In this document: piece after piece, positions 52,601 to 60,813 of the stretch
Layout: each line of letters opens with the position of its first letter
How positions within the stretch are numbered: the first letter of the stretch is position 1
Assembly (NCBI GenBank): GCA_902594405.1
Contig: CACJMB010000003.1
Location: 1 to 64,000 of the forward strand
Source of the DNA: an uncultured Pelagibacteraceae bacterium
GTDB taxonomy: Bacteria > Pseudomonadota > Alphaproteobacteria > Pelagibacterales > Pelagibacteraceae
Direction: 5' to 3'
DNA: 64,000 bases
The notes under the pieces: generated by a model
Database searches by the model: none
What the model saw: the letters and a program-made list of their open reading frames with translations, nothing else
What the model was told of the DNA's origin: nothing
Program-made: the position numbers and the translations under genes

Positions 52601-54097
52601 ATGTCTGAAATAGCTTTGCCAAAAGTTGATAGAACAGTAGTCAGTAAAAAAGACTTAATTGTAAATAATCTTAAACAATTTACCGATAAAAAAAATGTTT
52701 TAAGTGAATTAGATGAAATAAGACCTTACGAAACAGATGCACTAGCTGCTTACAAAAATTTACCTTTAGCCGTTGTACTACCTGAAAATACTCAGGAAGT
52801 AAGTGAGATATTAAAGTTTTGCCATAGAGAAAATATTAAAGTTATTCCAAGAGGAGCAGGAACTGGTCTTTCAGGTGGAGCTCTTCCATTAAATGATGCA
52901 ATTTTATTAGGACTTGGAAAATTTAATAAAATTTTAGATATAGATTTTGATAACAAGTGTGTTGTTACTCAACCGGGTGTTACAAATTTATCAATTACTC
53001 ATGCAGTTAAGCATAAGGGATATTACTATGCCCCAGATCCTTCAAGTCAGTTAGCTTGCTCAATAGGTGGAAATGTTGCTGAAAACTCCGGAGGTGTTCA
53101 TTCATTAAAATACGGAACCACAACAAATAACATTTTAGGAGTTGAGATGGTTATGATGGATGGAACTATTTGTAGAATAGGTGGAAAAACTTTAGATCAA
53201 GAGGGATACGATTTATTAGGACTAATCTGTGGATCTGAAGGATTGTTAGGTGTGATTACAGAAGTGACAGTTAAAATTTTAAAAAATCCACAAACTGTTA
53301 AAGCTGCTTTAATTGGTTTTCCAACAATTGAAGACGGAGGGAATTGTGTAACAGATATTATTTCAAATGGAATTACACCAGCAGGTATGGAAATAATGGA
53401 TAAAGCTTTAATTGATGCAACAGAGAAATTTGTTCATGCAGGTTATCCCATGGATGCCGAAGTTTTAATGATTGTTGAACTTGATGGAACGAAATCTGAG
53501 GTGGAAGAATTGTTTAAACAAATAAAACAAATAGCAGAAAAAAATAAATCAAATAGCTTTAAGTTAAGTAAAAATGAAAAAGAAAGATTAGGATTTTGGT
53601 CAGGAAGAAAAGCAGCTTTTCCCGCATGTGGAGCAATGGCACCTGATTATTATTGTATGGATGGAACAATTCCGAGAGGAAAGCTTTCAGAAATTCTTAA
53701 AGAGATAAGTAGATTATCAAAGAAATATAATTTGGGAGTAGCAAATGGTTTTCATGCTGGAGATGGTAATTTACATCCATTAATTCTTTTTGATGGAAGC
53801 AATAAAGAGGAACTTAGAAGAACAGAGGAATTTGGTGCTGAAATTCTTAAAGCTTGTGTCAGAATGGGTGGAGCATTATCTGGTGAACATGGGATAGGAA
53901 TTGAAAAAAGAGAGTTAATGTGTGAAGCATTTAATGACAATGATATTCAGCAACAAATAAATATTAAAATGTCATTAGATGAAAAAAATCTTTTAAATCC
54001 TGGAAAAGTTTATCCAATATTAAGAAAATGTGCGGAGGAAGGAAGAGTTCATGTTCACAGAGGAGAAGAAAAATTCCCAGATCTTCCAAGATTCTAA
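52601..54097 (+). CDS. glcD: Glycolate oxidase FAD subunit GlcD
   Basis: A 498-residue FAD-linked oxidase. The PP-type FAD domain has VIPRGAGTGLSGGALP, CVVTQPGVTNLSI and ACSIGGNVAENSGGVHSLKYG. The C-terminal FAD-oxidase domain has GFHAGDGNLHPLI and GALSGEHGIGIEKRELM. GlcDEF oxidises glycolate to glyoxylate at the membrane. It overlaps the glcE start by 47 bases. Confidence 0.96.
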   Translation: MSEIALPKVDRTVVSKKDLIVNNLKQFTDKKNVLSELDEIRPYETDALAAYKNLPLAVVLPENTQEVSEILKFCHRENIKVIPRGAGTGLSGGALPLNDAILLGLGKFNKILDIDFDNKCVVTQPGVTNLSITHAVKHKGYYYAPDPSSQLACSIGGNVAENSGGVHSLKYGTTTNNILGVEMVMMDGTICRIGGKTLDQEGYDLLGLICGSEGLLGVITEVTVKILKNPQTVKAALIGFPTIEDGGNCVTDIISNGITPAGMEIMDKALIDATEKFVHAGYPMDAEVLMIVELDGTKSEVEELFKQIKQIAEKNKSNSFKLSKNEKERLGFWSGRKAAFPACGAMAPDYYCMDGTIPRGKLSEILKEISRLSKKYNLGVANGFHAGDGNLHPLILFDGSNKEELRRTEEFGAEILKACVRMGGALSGEHGIGIEKRELMCEAFNDNDIQQQINIKMSLDEKNLLNPGKVYPILRKCAEEGRVHVHRGEEKFPDLPRF

Positions 54098-55322
54098 TCA
54101 TCTGTCACCCACAAGTGAGTTAGAGGTTTCAGAACTAATCAAAGAAGCTTATAAAAAAAAATTTCCAATTGATATTCACGGAAGTAATAGTAAAAAATTT
54201 ATTGGATATAATGTTCAAGCGGCAAAGAGCTTAGATTTTTCAAGTTTATCTGGAGTAATCGAATATCTTCCTGAGGAGCTGTATATAAAGGTCAAACCAG
54301 GAACACTGATAAAAGATATAGAAAATATTTTAGAAAAAAATAATCAAGAACTTTCATTTGAGCCAACTGATTTTGGTTACCTTAAAGAAGGAAAATCAAA
54401 TAAAGGGACGGCTGGCGGATGTGTTTCTTGCAATTTTGCAGGCTCAAGAAGATTTAAAGTAGGTAGTGTAAGAGATTTTATTTTAGGTTTTAGAGGGGTC
54501 AATGGAAAGGGCGACATAATTAAATCAGGAGGCACAGTTGTTAAAAATGTGACTGGATATGATTTATCTAAATTAGTTAGTGGTTCTTTTGGAACATTGG
54601 TTGCTCTTACAGAAGTCACTTTAAAAATCTCAGCAAAAAAACCATCTCAAAATACAATTATTATTTATGAGAAAGATCCAAAAATAATTTCAGACTTATT
54701 TAATATGGTTTTGAGTTCTAGCAATGAAATATCAGGTGCAGTGTTTGTACCAGATGAACCCAAATCTAAAAAATTCACACCAAATAAAAGTAAAGCATTT
54801 AAATTAAATGATTTAGATCAAGAGGGTGCTTTTTTTGCATTTAGAATTGAAGGGGATCAAAATTCTATTAAGGAAAGAATTAAGGATATTTCAAACGAAA
54901 TGAATTTAAAAAAATACAAAACATCAAATTTAGATATTTATCAATCCGATCTTTTTTGGAAAAGTATAAATAGTTTACAATTATTTTCTGAAACCAAAAA
55001 TAATCTTTTAAGAGCAGTTGTGCCTCCTTCAAAGTCTGAAAAAATGATGAGTTTTCTCAATAATAAATACAGATATTTTATTGATTGGTCTGGGGCATTA
55101 TTTTGGATTGAGGTACCTGGTGATCAAAATATAAAAGAAGTAAAAAATACAATAATTCAAAATAACGGATATGTAACAATAATTAAAAAATCCGAGGATT
55201 TTGAATTTACAGAAAAATTATTTACGATTGATGATACAAAATTAATGATATCAAAAAAAATCAAAGAAAGTTTTGACCCTAGAGGATTATTTAATCCTGG
55301 AAAAATGTATAAGGACTTTTAA
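54051..55322 (+). CDS. glcE: Glycolate oxidase FAD-binding subunit GlcE
   Basis: A ~423-residue FAD-binding protein lacking the catalytic C-terminal domain of GlcD. PIDIHGSNSKKFIG, IKVKPGTLIKDIE, TAGGCVSCNFAGSRRFKVGSVRDFILG (as TAGGCVSCNFAGSRR) and GGTVVKNVTGYDLSKLVSGSFGTL (as VVKNVTGYDLSKL) match GlcE. ATG 54051 is preferred over GTG 54030 because a strong GGAGG (54034-54038) lies at suitable distance inside glcD. The stop overlaps glcF by one base. Confidence 0.93.
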   Translation: MFTEEKKNSQIFQDSNHLSPTSELEVSELIKEAYKKKFPIDIHGSNSKKFIGYNVQAAKSLDFSSLSGVIEYLPEELYIKVKPGTLIKDIENILEKNNQELSFEPTDFGYLKEGKSNKGTAGGCVSCNFAGSRRFKVGSVRDFILGFRGVNGKGDIIKSGGTVVKNVTGYDLSKLVSGSFGTLVALTEVTLKISAKKPSQNTIIIYEKDPKIISDLFNMVLSSSNEISGAVFVPDEPKSKKFTPNKSKAFKLNDLDQEGAFFAFRIEGDQNSIKERIKDISNEMNLKKYKTSNLDIYQSDLFWKSINSLQLFSETKNNLLRAVVPPSKSEKMMSFLNNKYRYFIDWSGALFWIEVPGDQNIKEVKNTIIQNNGYVTIIKKSEDFEFTEKLFTIDDTKLMISKKIKESFDPRGLFNPGKMYKDF

Positions 55323-56611
55323 TGCAAACAAGTTTCACAGAAACTCAACTTAAAGATAAAGACAATCAGTCTTCTGAAAAAATATTTAAAAAATGTGTTC
55401 ATTGTGGAATGTGTAACGCAACGTGTCCTACGTATGGAATTTTAGGAGACGAATTAGACGGCCCTAGAGGTAGAATTTATTTAATTAAAGATATGTTGGA
55501 AAATAATAAAAAGCCAACTGAAAAAGTTGTTAAACATATAGACAGATGTCTTTCATGCTACAGCTGTATGACTACATGTCCAGCTGGTGTTAATTACATG
55601 CATCTAATCGATCATGGAAAAAAATATATCGAAAAAAATTATGAAAGATCTACTTTTGATAAATTAATTAGATATTTTTTATCTATTACCCTTCCAAATA
55701 CTAAAGTTTTTAGACTATCAAGTTTTTTAGTTAAATTAAGTAAACCTTTTAAATTTTTAATGCCTTCAAGGATTAAAGATATGATCGATTTGATGCCAAG
55801 TAGTTTTCCAAAAAAAAATTTGCCAATTAAGGAAGTTTATAAAGCTTCAGGTAAAAAGAAAGTTGCAAGGGTAGCATTATTGACTGGTTGTGTACAAAAA
55901 GAAATATCTCCTCAAATAAATGAAGCAACAATAAGATTATTAAACAGACATGGTGTTGAGGTAGTTGTTCCAAAAAAAATTCGTTGCTGCGGATCATTAA
56001 ATCATCATTTAGGAAAAGAGGAAGATGCTCATCAAGATTTTAAAAATAATATTAATACTTGGTATGAGGAGCATCAAAAAGGTAATTTAGATGCAATTTT
56101 ATCAAATACATCAGGCTGTGGAACGACTATGAAAGATTATGGATTTATTTTTAGAGATGATAAAGAGCTTAGTAAAAAAGCTAAAGTGATATCTGATTTA
56201 ACAAGGGATATATCCGAATATATTTTTGATAGTTTAAAATTGGATATAAAATCAAAAGGAAAAAAATATAAGGTTGCTTATCACTCTGCATGCTCAATGC
56301 AGCATGGGCAAAAAGTTCATGCTCAACCAATATCTTTGCTTGAAAAAACTAATAATGAAATAATGGAAATACCAGAGGGACATATATGTTGTGGATCAGC
56401 AGGAACTTACAACATCTTACAATCAAAAATTGCAAAACAATTATTAGAGAAAAAAGTTAATAATATAGAGAGTTTAAATCCTGATTTTATTTCTACGGGA
56501 AATATTGGTTGTATTACCCAAATTTCTCATGGTACTAAAGTTCCTATATTACATACAATTGAAGTTTTAGATTGGTACACAGGCGGACCAAAACCTGAAA
56601 TTTTAAAATAG
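55322..56611 (+). CDS. glcF: Glycolate oxidase iron-sulfur subunit GlcF
   Basis: A 429-residue protein with two [4Fe-4S] ferredoxin motifs: CVHCGMCNATCPTYG near residues 25-39 and CLSCYSCMTTCPAG near 76-89. Two CCG domains follow, with RCCGSLNHH and HICCGSAGTYNIL. It relays electrons from GlcD/E to quinones. It is the last member of the glcDEF set, with hydroxy-acid dehydrogenases immediately downstream. Confidence 0.96.
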   Translation: MQTSFTETQLKDKDNQSSEKIFKKCVHCGMCNATCPTYGILGDELDGPRGRIYLIKDMLENNKKPTEKVVKHIDRCLSCYSCMTTCPAGVNYMHLIDHGKKYIEKNYERSTFDKLIRYFLSITLPNTKVFRLSSFLVKLSKPFKFLMPSRIKDMIDLMPSSFPKKNLPIKEVYKASGKKKVARVALLTGCVQKEISPQINEATIRLLNRHGVEVVVPKKIRCCGSLNHHLGKEEDAHQDFKNNINTWYEEHQKGNLDAILSNTSGCGTTMKDYGFIFRDDKELSKKAKVISDLTRDISEYIFDSLKLDIKSKGKKYKVAYHSACSMQHGQKVHAQPISLLEKTNNEIMEIPEGHICCGSAGTYNILQSKIAKQLLEKKVNNIESLNPDFISTGNIGCITQISHGTKVPILHTIEVLDWYTGGPKPEILK

Positions 56612-56616
56612 GATTT

Positions 56617-57570
56617 ATGAAAAAAGTTTTAATTACAAGACGTTTAATAAGAGAAAGTGAAGATAAAGCTTCTAAATTATTTGATGCGAAGTTTAATACT
56701 AATGATGAACTTTATTCTCAAAAAAAAATAATAGAAATGAGTGAAGGATGTGATGGAATTTTATCATCATTAACTGAAAAATTAGATGCAGAAACTATTA
56801 ATCAATTACCAAGCTCAGTAAAAATTATCTCTAATTTTGCAGTTGGATTTGGAAACATTGATTTAGAGGCAGCAAAAAATAGAGGTATAGCAGTAACAAA
56901 TACACCAGAAGTTTTATCAGATGCAACAGCAGAAATTGGAATTTTATTAATTTTAGGAGCATGTAGAAGAGCTTCCGAAGGGATTGAGTCTGCAAAAGAA
57001 GGTGGATGGAAATGGTCTGCTGATTATTTAATTGGAAAACAATTAACGGGAACAAGATTAGGAATTTTAGGTATGGGTCGTATTGGCCAAAAAATTGCAA
57101 AAATTGCAAAATCTTTAGGTATGGTTATTCATTATCATAATCGTTCAAAATTAAGTGAAGATAAAGAACAAGATGCAACATATCATGACAGTATAAAAAG
57201 TCTTTTTTCAGTCTCAGATGTTTTATCAATTTGTTGTCCAGCCACAAAAGAAACAGAGAACTTAATTAATAAAGAGACTGTTGAGTATTTTCCTAAAGGT
57301 GCTGTCATAACTAATGTTGCAAGAGGCGATATAGTTGATGATGAAGCTTTAATTGATGCATTGAATAGAAGAAAAATTTATGCAGCAGGATTAGATGTTT
57401 ATAAAAATGAACCAAATTTAAATCCTGGTTATTTAAAAATTCCAAGTGCTTTTGTTTTACCTCATCTGGGGAGTGCAACAAAAGATACAAGAATTGCAAT
57501 GGGAAATTTAGCAGTTGATAATCTAGATGAGTTTTTTAGAACTGGAAACTGTATCAATAAAGTAAATTAA
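56617..57570 (+). CDS. D-2-hydroxyacid dehydrogenase, glyoxylate/hydroxypyruvate reductase-like
   Basis: A 317-residue NAD(P)-dependent enzyme. IISNFAVGFGNIDLEAAKNRGI, TNTPEVLSDATAEIG, LGILGMGRIGQKIAK (the G-x-G-x-x-G site), ITNVARGDIVDDEAL with the catalytic Arg, and LPHLGSATKDTR with the catalytic His are conserved. The VLSDATAEI form favours glyoxylate reductase (GyaR/GhrB-like). It would reduce glyoxylate made by GlcDEF or act in reverse on hydroxypyruvate. Confidence 0.92.
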   Translation: MKKVLITRRLIRESEDKASKLFDAKFNTNDELYSQKKIIEMSEGCDGILSSLTEKLDAETINQLPSSVKIISNFAVGFGNIDLEAAKNRGIAVTNTPEVLSDATAEIGILLILGACRRASEGIESAKEGGWKWSADYLIGKQLTGTRLGILGMGRIGQKIAKIAKSLGMVIHYHNRSKLSEDKEQDATYHDSIKSLFSVSDVLSICCPATKETENLINKETVEYFPKGAVITNVARGDIVDDEALIDALNRRKIYAAGLDVYKNEPNLNPGYLKIPSAFVLPHLGSATKDTRIAMGNLAVDNLDEFFRTGNCINKVN

Positions 57571-57571
57571 A

Positions 57572-58486
57572 ATGTCTCAATCAATAGCTTTCATTGGTGT
57601 TGGCAACATGGGTTGTCCAATGGCTGAAAATTTAATGAAGGCAGGAAAATCTGTAAAAGTTTTTGATGTTTCAAAAAAAATGCTTGAGATTGCAAAAGAT
57701 AAAAATCTTAAGACAATTGAAAATTTAGATGACCTAATTACACATGATGTAGAAACAGTTATAACAATGCTTCCAGAGGGTAAGCATTCTAAGGAAGTTT
57801 ATTTAGGAGATAATGGAATAATAAATAAAGTATCAAAAAATTGTTTGCTAATTGATTGTTCAACAATTGATATTCAAACTTCTATTGAAATTGGAAAAAA
57901 AGCTTCAGAATTAGGAATTGAAATGATTGATGCGCCAGTTAGTGGCGGAGTAATGGGAGCCCAAAAAGCAACTTTAAATATAATGGTTGGTGGATCGAAA
58001 AAAGCATTTGAAAAAGCGCTCCCTTTATTAAAAATTATGGGAAAAAATATATTTCATGCAGGTGATTTAGGTAGTGGTAATGGTGCCAAAATTTGTAACA
58101 ACATGGCCTTAGGTATTGCAATGATTGCTGCTTCAGAGTCATTAATGTTAGCAAAAAGATTAAACATAGATATTAAAAAAGTTCATGAAATTATGAAAAA
58201 TGCATCTGGTAATAGTTGGCCAATTTCAGTGTATCCTCCTTTACCTGGTTTAATTGATGGTACACCCTCTAATAATAATTATCGTCCAGGTTTCTCTGCA
58301 GGAATGATGAATAAAGATCTTAAACTTGCAAATGATTGTGCCAAGAGTGTGAATGCAGAAACACCATTAGGAAAAATGGCTTTAGAAATTTATGACCAAT
58401 TTTGTAAAGATGGAAACGATACTAAAGATTTTTCAGCTATTTCTAAAGTTATAGGTGGTAGTGCTTGGGACTATCCCATTGATTAA
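57572..58486 (+). CDS. mmsB: 3-hydroxyisobutyrate dehydrogenase-like protein (MmsB)
   Basis: A 304-residue beta-hydroxyacid dehydrogenase. AFIGVGNMGCPMAENLMKAG is the cofactor site, MIDAPVSGGVMGAQKATL the substrate loop, and GSGNGAKICNNMALG carries the catalytic Lys (GNGAKICNN). The NASGNSWPISVYPPLPGL and NYRPGFSAGMMNKDL segments favour MmsB over tartronate semialdehyde reductase. It oxidises 3-hydroxyisobutyrate in valine degradation. The context of glyoxylate enzymes leaves tartronate semialdehyde reductase as an alternative. Confidence 0.85.
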   Translation: MSQSIAFIGVGNMGCPMAENLMKAGKSVKVFDVSKKMLEIAKDKNLKTIENLDDLITHDVETVITMLPEGKHSKEVYLGDNGIINKVSKNCLLIDCSTIDIQTSIEIGKKASELGIEMIDAPVSGGVMGAQKATLNIMVGGSKKAFEKALPLLKIMGKNIFHAGDLGSGNGAKICNNMALGIAMIAASESLMLAKRLNIDIKKVHEIMKNASGNSWPISVYPPLPGLIDGTPSNNNYRPGFSAGMMNKDLKLANDCAKSVNAETPLGKMALEIYDQFCKDGNDTKDFSAISKVIGGSAWDYPID

Positions 58487-58492
58487 AATAGT

Positions 58493-59581
58493 TTACTGTA
58501 AGTGTTTATAAATTGTTGTTCTTGAAACACCTAATTTCCTTGATGCTGCAGAAATATTATTTGTTTCATTAAATGTTGATCTAATTAAAACACATTTTTC
58601 TCTTTTAATTTTAGTATCTTCGCAATTTTTGCATGCAGAAGTTCTCTTTTCTGATTTTGTTTCAATAAATTTGTTTTCTTTAAAAATTTGACTTTTAACT
58701 ACAAACACAGATGAACCTAAATGGTCTGTGATCTTTAATGTCTTATTATTTAATAAATCTGATGCAATAGATGAAAATGAGTTAGTAAAAATTTTATTAA
58801 AATTTTCATTTTTTAGGTCAACCAATCCATTAAGCATTATTTTTGCATTGCTATTTGCACCTACAATTAGGCCATCTCCATTTACAGCTAATAATCCAAC
58901 ACTTGTTGTTGATAAATACTCTTGTCTAGGATGAAAAGATAAAATCAATTCATGTTCAAATTTTTTTAAAAATAACTTTGTTTCGATACTTCTAGTTGCA
59001 AGTTTGACTAAAGCCAGAGTGTGTTGTTCTCTTGACATATAGTCAGTTGAGGCATCTATAATTCCAATAGTTTTACCGTCATAATTGATTATTGGACTTG
59101 CGAAACAGGATATATTTTCATGTGCTATAAAAAAATGCTCTTTTCCAGAAACTATTGTTGGTTTTTTTAATTCAACGGATAATCCTAAACCATTTGTACC
59201 ACAGACTTTCTCAGCCCAAATAGATCCTGGTATTACAGTTTTACCTACATCTGTTTGAAGACAAGTTTTATCATAAATTGTATCAAGCACTAAACCATTC
59301 TCATCTGAATACGCGACCATAAAATTAGTACCAGCAATTTGAGAGTATAAAAGTTCTAATTCAGGAAGAACTATTTTTCTAAGAGCATCATTTTTTTCTT
59401 TAATCTCTTTTAATTCAATTGAAGATACGACGCTTTGTTTTGGATCTTGAAAGGGATTAAGCCCCTCAGCAATACACCTCGACCAGCTATCAGAAATTTC
59501 TTTGCCCATCTCATAAGACATCATTCCTCTTTTTTTTAGAATATTTTTAAATTCTTTACTTGTTGAAGATAAATTTCCCAT
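58493..59581 (-). CDS. AcoR-like transcription regulator: GAF, PAS-like, Cys motif, Fis-type HTH; no AAA+ domain
   Basis: A 362-residue regulator. Residues ~15-60 contain SDSWSRCIAEGLNP, typical of AcoR-type activators. A GAF domain (about 85-215) with VGKTVIPGSIWAEKVCGTNG and HENISCFASPI follows, then a PAS-like segment starting VGLLAVNGDGLIVGANS. C317, C320 and C330 (C-K-N-C ... C) may bind metal. The end, ISAASRKLGVSRTTIYKHLQ, is a Fis-type HTH. The sigma54-contact AAA+ domain of AcoR is absent. ATG 59581 is chosen; upstream Met codons run into the adh gene. It likely controls adh. Confidence 0.85.
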   Translation of the reverse strand: MGNLSSTSKEFKNILKKRGMMSYEMGKEISDSWSRCIAEGLNPFQDPKQSVVSSIELKEIKEKNDALRKIVLPELELLYSQIAGTNFMVAYSDENGLVLDTIYDKTCLQTDVGKTVIPGSIWAEKVCGTNGLGLSVELKKPTIVSGKEHFFIAHENISCFASPIINYDGKTIGIIDASTDYMSREQHTLALVKLATRSIETKLFLKKFEHELILSFHPRQEYLSTTSVGLLAVNGDGLIVGANSNAKIMLNGLVDLKNENFNKIFTNSFSSIASDLLNNKTLKITDHLGSSVFVVKSQIFKENKFIETKSEKRTSACKNCEDTKIKREKCVLIRSTFNETNNISAASRKLGVSRTTIYKHLQ

Positions 59582-59725
59582 TTTTGAAAGATAAATAAAA
59601 TTAAAGTGTTCAACAACTAACCACAGGTTGTATTTGTAAACTATTTGGACACTTAAAAGCGGCATTGACTCCATCGAACTTCGATTTTTTAATAAGGTTT
59701 TGAAAATTAAAAGGGAGAGAAAACG
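59582..59725. promoter_or_regulatory. Divergent control region between AcoR-like regulator and adh
   Basis: 144 bases. TTGACT (59665-59670) and TTTAAT (59688-59693), 17 bases apart, form a sigma70-like promoter for adh. The 13-base palindrome ATCGAACTTCGAT (59673-59685) fills the spacer. An imperfect inverted pair AAGTGTTC/GGACACTT lies upstream (about 59604-59611 and 59647-59654). GGGAGAG (59713-59719) is the adh ribosome-binding site. The palindrome and inverted pair are candidate operators. Confidence 0.5.
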
Positions 59726-60787
59726 ATGAAAGCACAGGTTTTGCACAAGTATGACCCAGAAATGAAAGAAAAAGTTTGGGTTACAGGCGAAGAAATGCCA
59801 GATCCAAAAATCGAAAAAGCATCAGATGTAATTGTTAAAATTGGTGCTGCAGGAGTTTGCAGAACAGATTTACATATTATTGAAGGAGTATGGAAACATA
59901 TTCAAGATCCAGATGGAACTTTATTACCATGTGTAATGGGACATGAAAATGCTGGATGGGTTGAGGATGTTGGTAAAGACGTAACTGATTTTAAAAAAGG
60001 TGATCCAGTTATTTTACATCCATTAATTTCAGGAACAGGTGGTACTTGTTTGGACTGCAGAAGAGGTAATGATATGCATGCTGCTTCTGGAGCATTTCCT
60101 GGATTAAGTATTAAAGAAGGTGGATACTCAGAGTTATTAAAAACAAGTGTTAGAAATTTAATTAAACTTCCAAAAGTTTTAGCACCTAAAGATGTTGCAC
60201 CTTTTTCAGATGCAGGTCTTACAGCTTATAGAGTTGTTAAAAAGGCAACTAGACATTTGTTGCCAGGTCAAAGCTGTACGATAATTGGTGCTGGAGGTTT
60301 AGGACATATTGCTATTCAATGTTTGAAAGCGATGTGTGCAGCTGACATTATTATTGTTGAGAAATCTGAAACAGCCTTAAAACATGCAATGGAACTTGGT
60401 GGTGATCACGGAGTTTTAATTGATGGAAATGAAATTGAAAAAGTTCAAGAACTAACTAAAGGAAAAGGTTCAGAAGCTGTTATCGATTTCGTAGGTGAAA
60501 AAGGATCTACTGCCATGGGAATTCAAATGACTTCTAATGGTGGTTTTTACTACATTGTTGGATACGGAGAAGAAATTAAATCATTAGCAGTTGATTTAAT
60601 TATTTCTGAAAAAACAATCGTAGGTAATTTAGTGGGAACGTGGTCTGAGTTATATGAATTGATGGAGTTAGCTGATCGAGGAAAAGTGAAGCTATCCATG
60701 CAAGAATATAAATTAGACGATGCTAATAAAGCGCTCCATGATCTTAACGACGGTAAGGTTAAGGGAAGAGCTGTTTTAGTTCCGTAA
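59726..60787 (+). CDS. Zinc-type NAD(P)-dependent alcohol dehydrogenase
   Basis: A 353-residue MDR. Catalytic zinc ligands are C45 (GVCRTDLH) and H73-E74 (GHENAGWVEDVG); D162 in DAGLTAYR takes the third position. The Rossmann motif is GAGGLGH (188-194). Of the four structural-zinc Cys positions, only C108 and C111 remain; the others are G105 and A119. The family oxidises primary or secondary alcohols and polyols. It heads the adh-SBP-permease set and has a strong Shine-Dalgarno. Confidence 0.92.
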   Translation: MKAQVLHKYDPEMKEKVWVTGEEMPDPKIEKASDVIVKIGAAGVCRTDLHIIEGVWKHIQDPDGTLLPCVMGHENAGWVEDVGKDVTDFKKGDPVILHPLISGTGGTCLDCRRGNDMHAASGAFPGLSIKEGGYSELLKTSVRNLIKLPKVLAPKDVAPFSDAGLTAYRVVKKATRHLLPGQSCTIIGAGGLGHIAIQCLKAMCAADIIIVEKSETALKHAMELGGDHGVLIDGNEIEKVQELTKGKGSEAVIDFVGEKGSTAMGIQMTSNGGFYYIVGYGEEIKSLAVDLIISEKTIVGNLVGTWSELYELMELADRGKVKLSMQEYKLDDANKALHDLNDGKVKGRAVLVP

Positions 60788-60813
60788 TTAAGTAAAGGAA
60801 GAGAGAGGTAATA

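Noticed and set aside
59582-59746. 55-residue N-terminal extension of the AcoR-like regulator
   Set aside because: It would overlap the adh start and the divergent promoter and has no family similarity; ATG 59581 begins the plausible protein.
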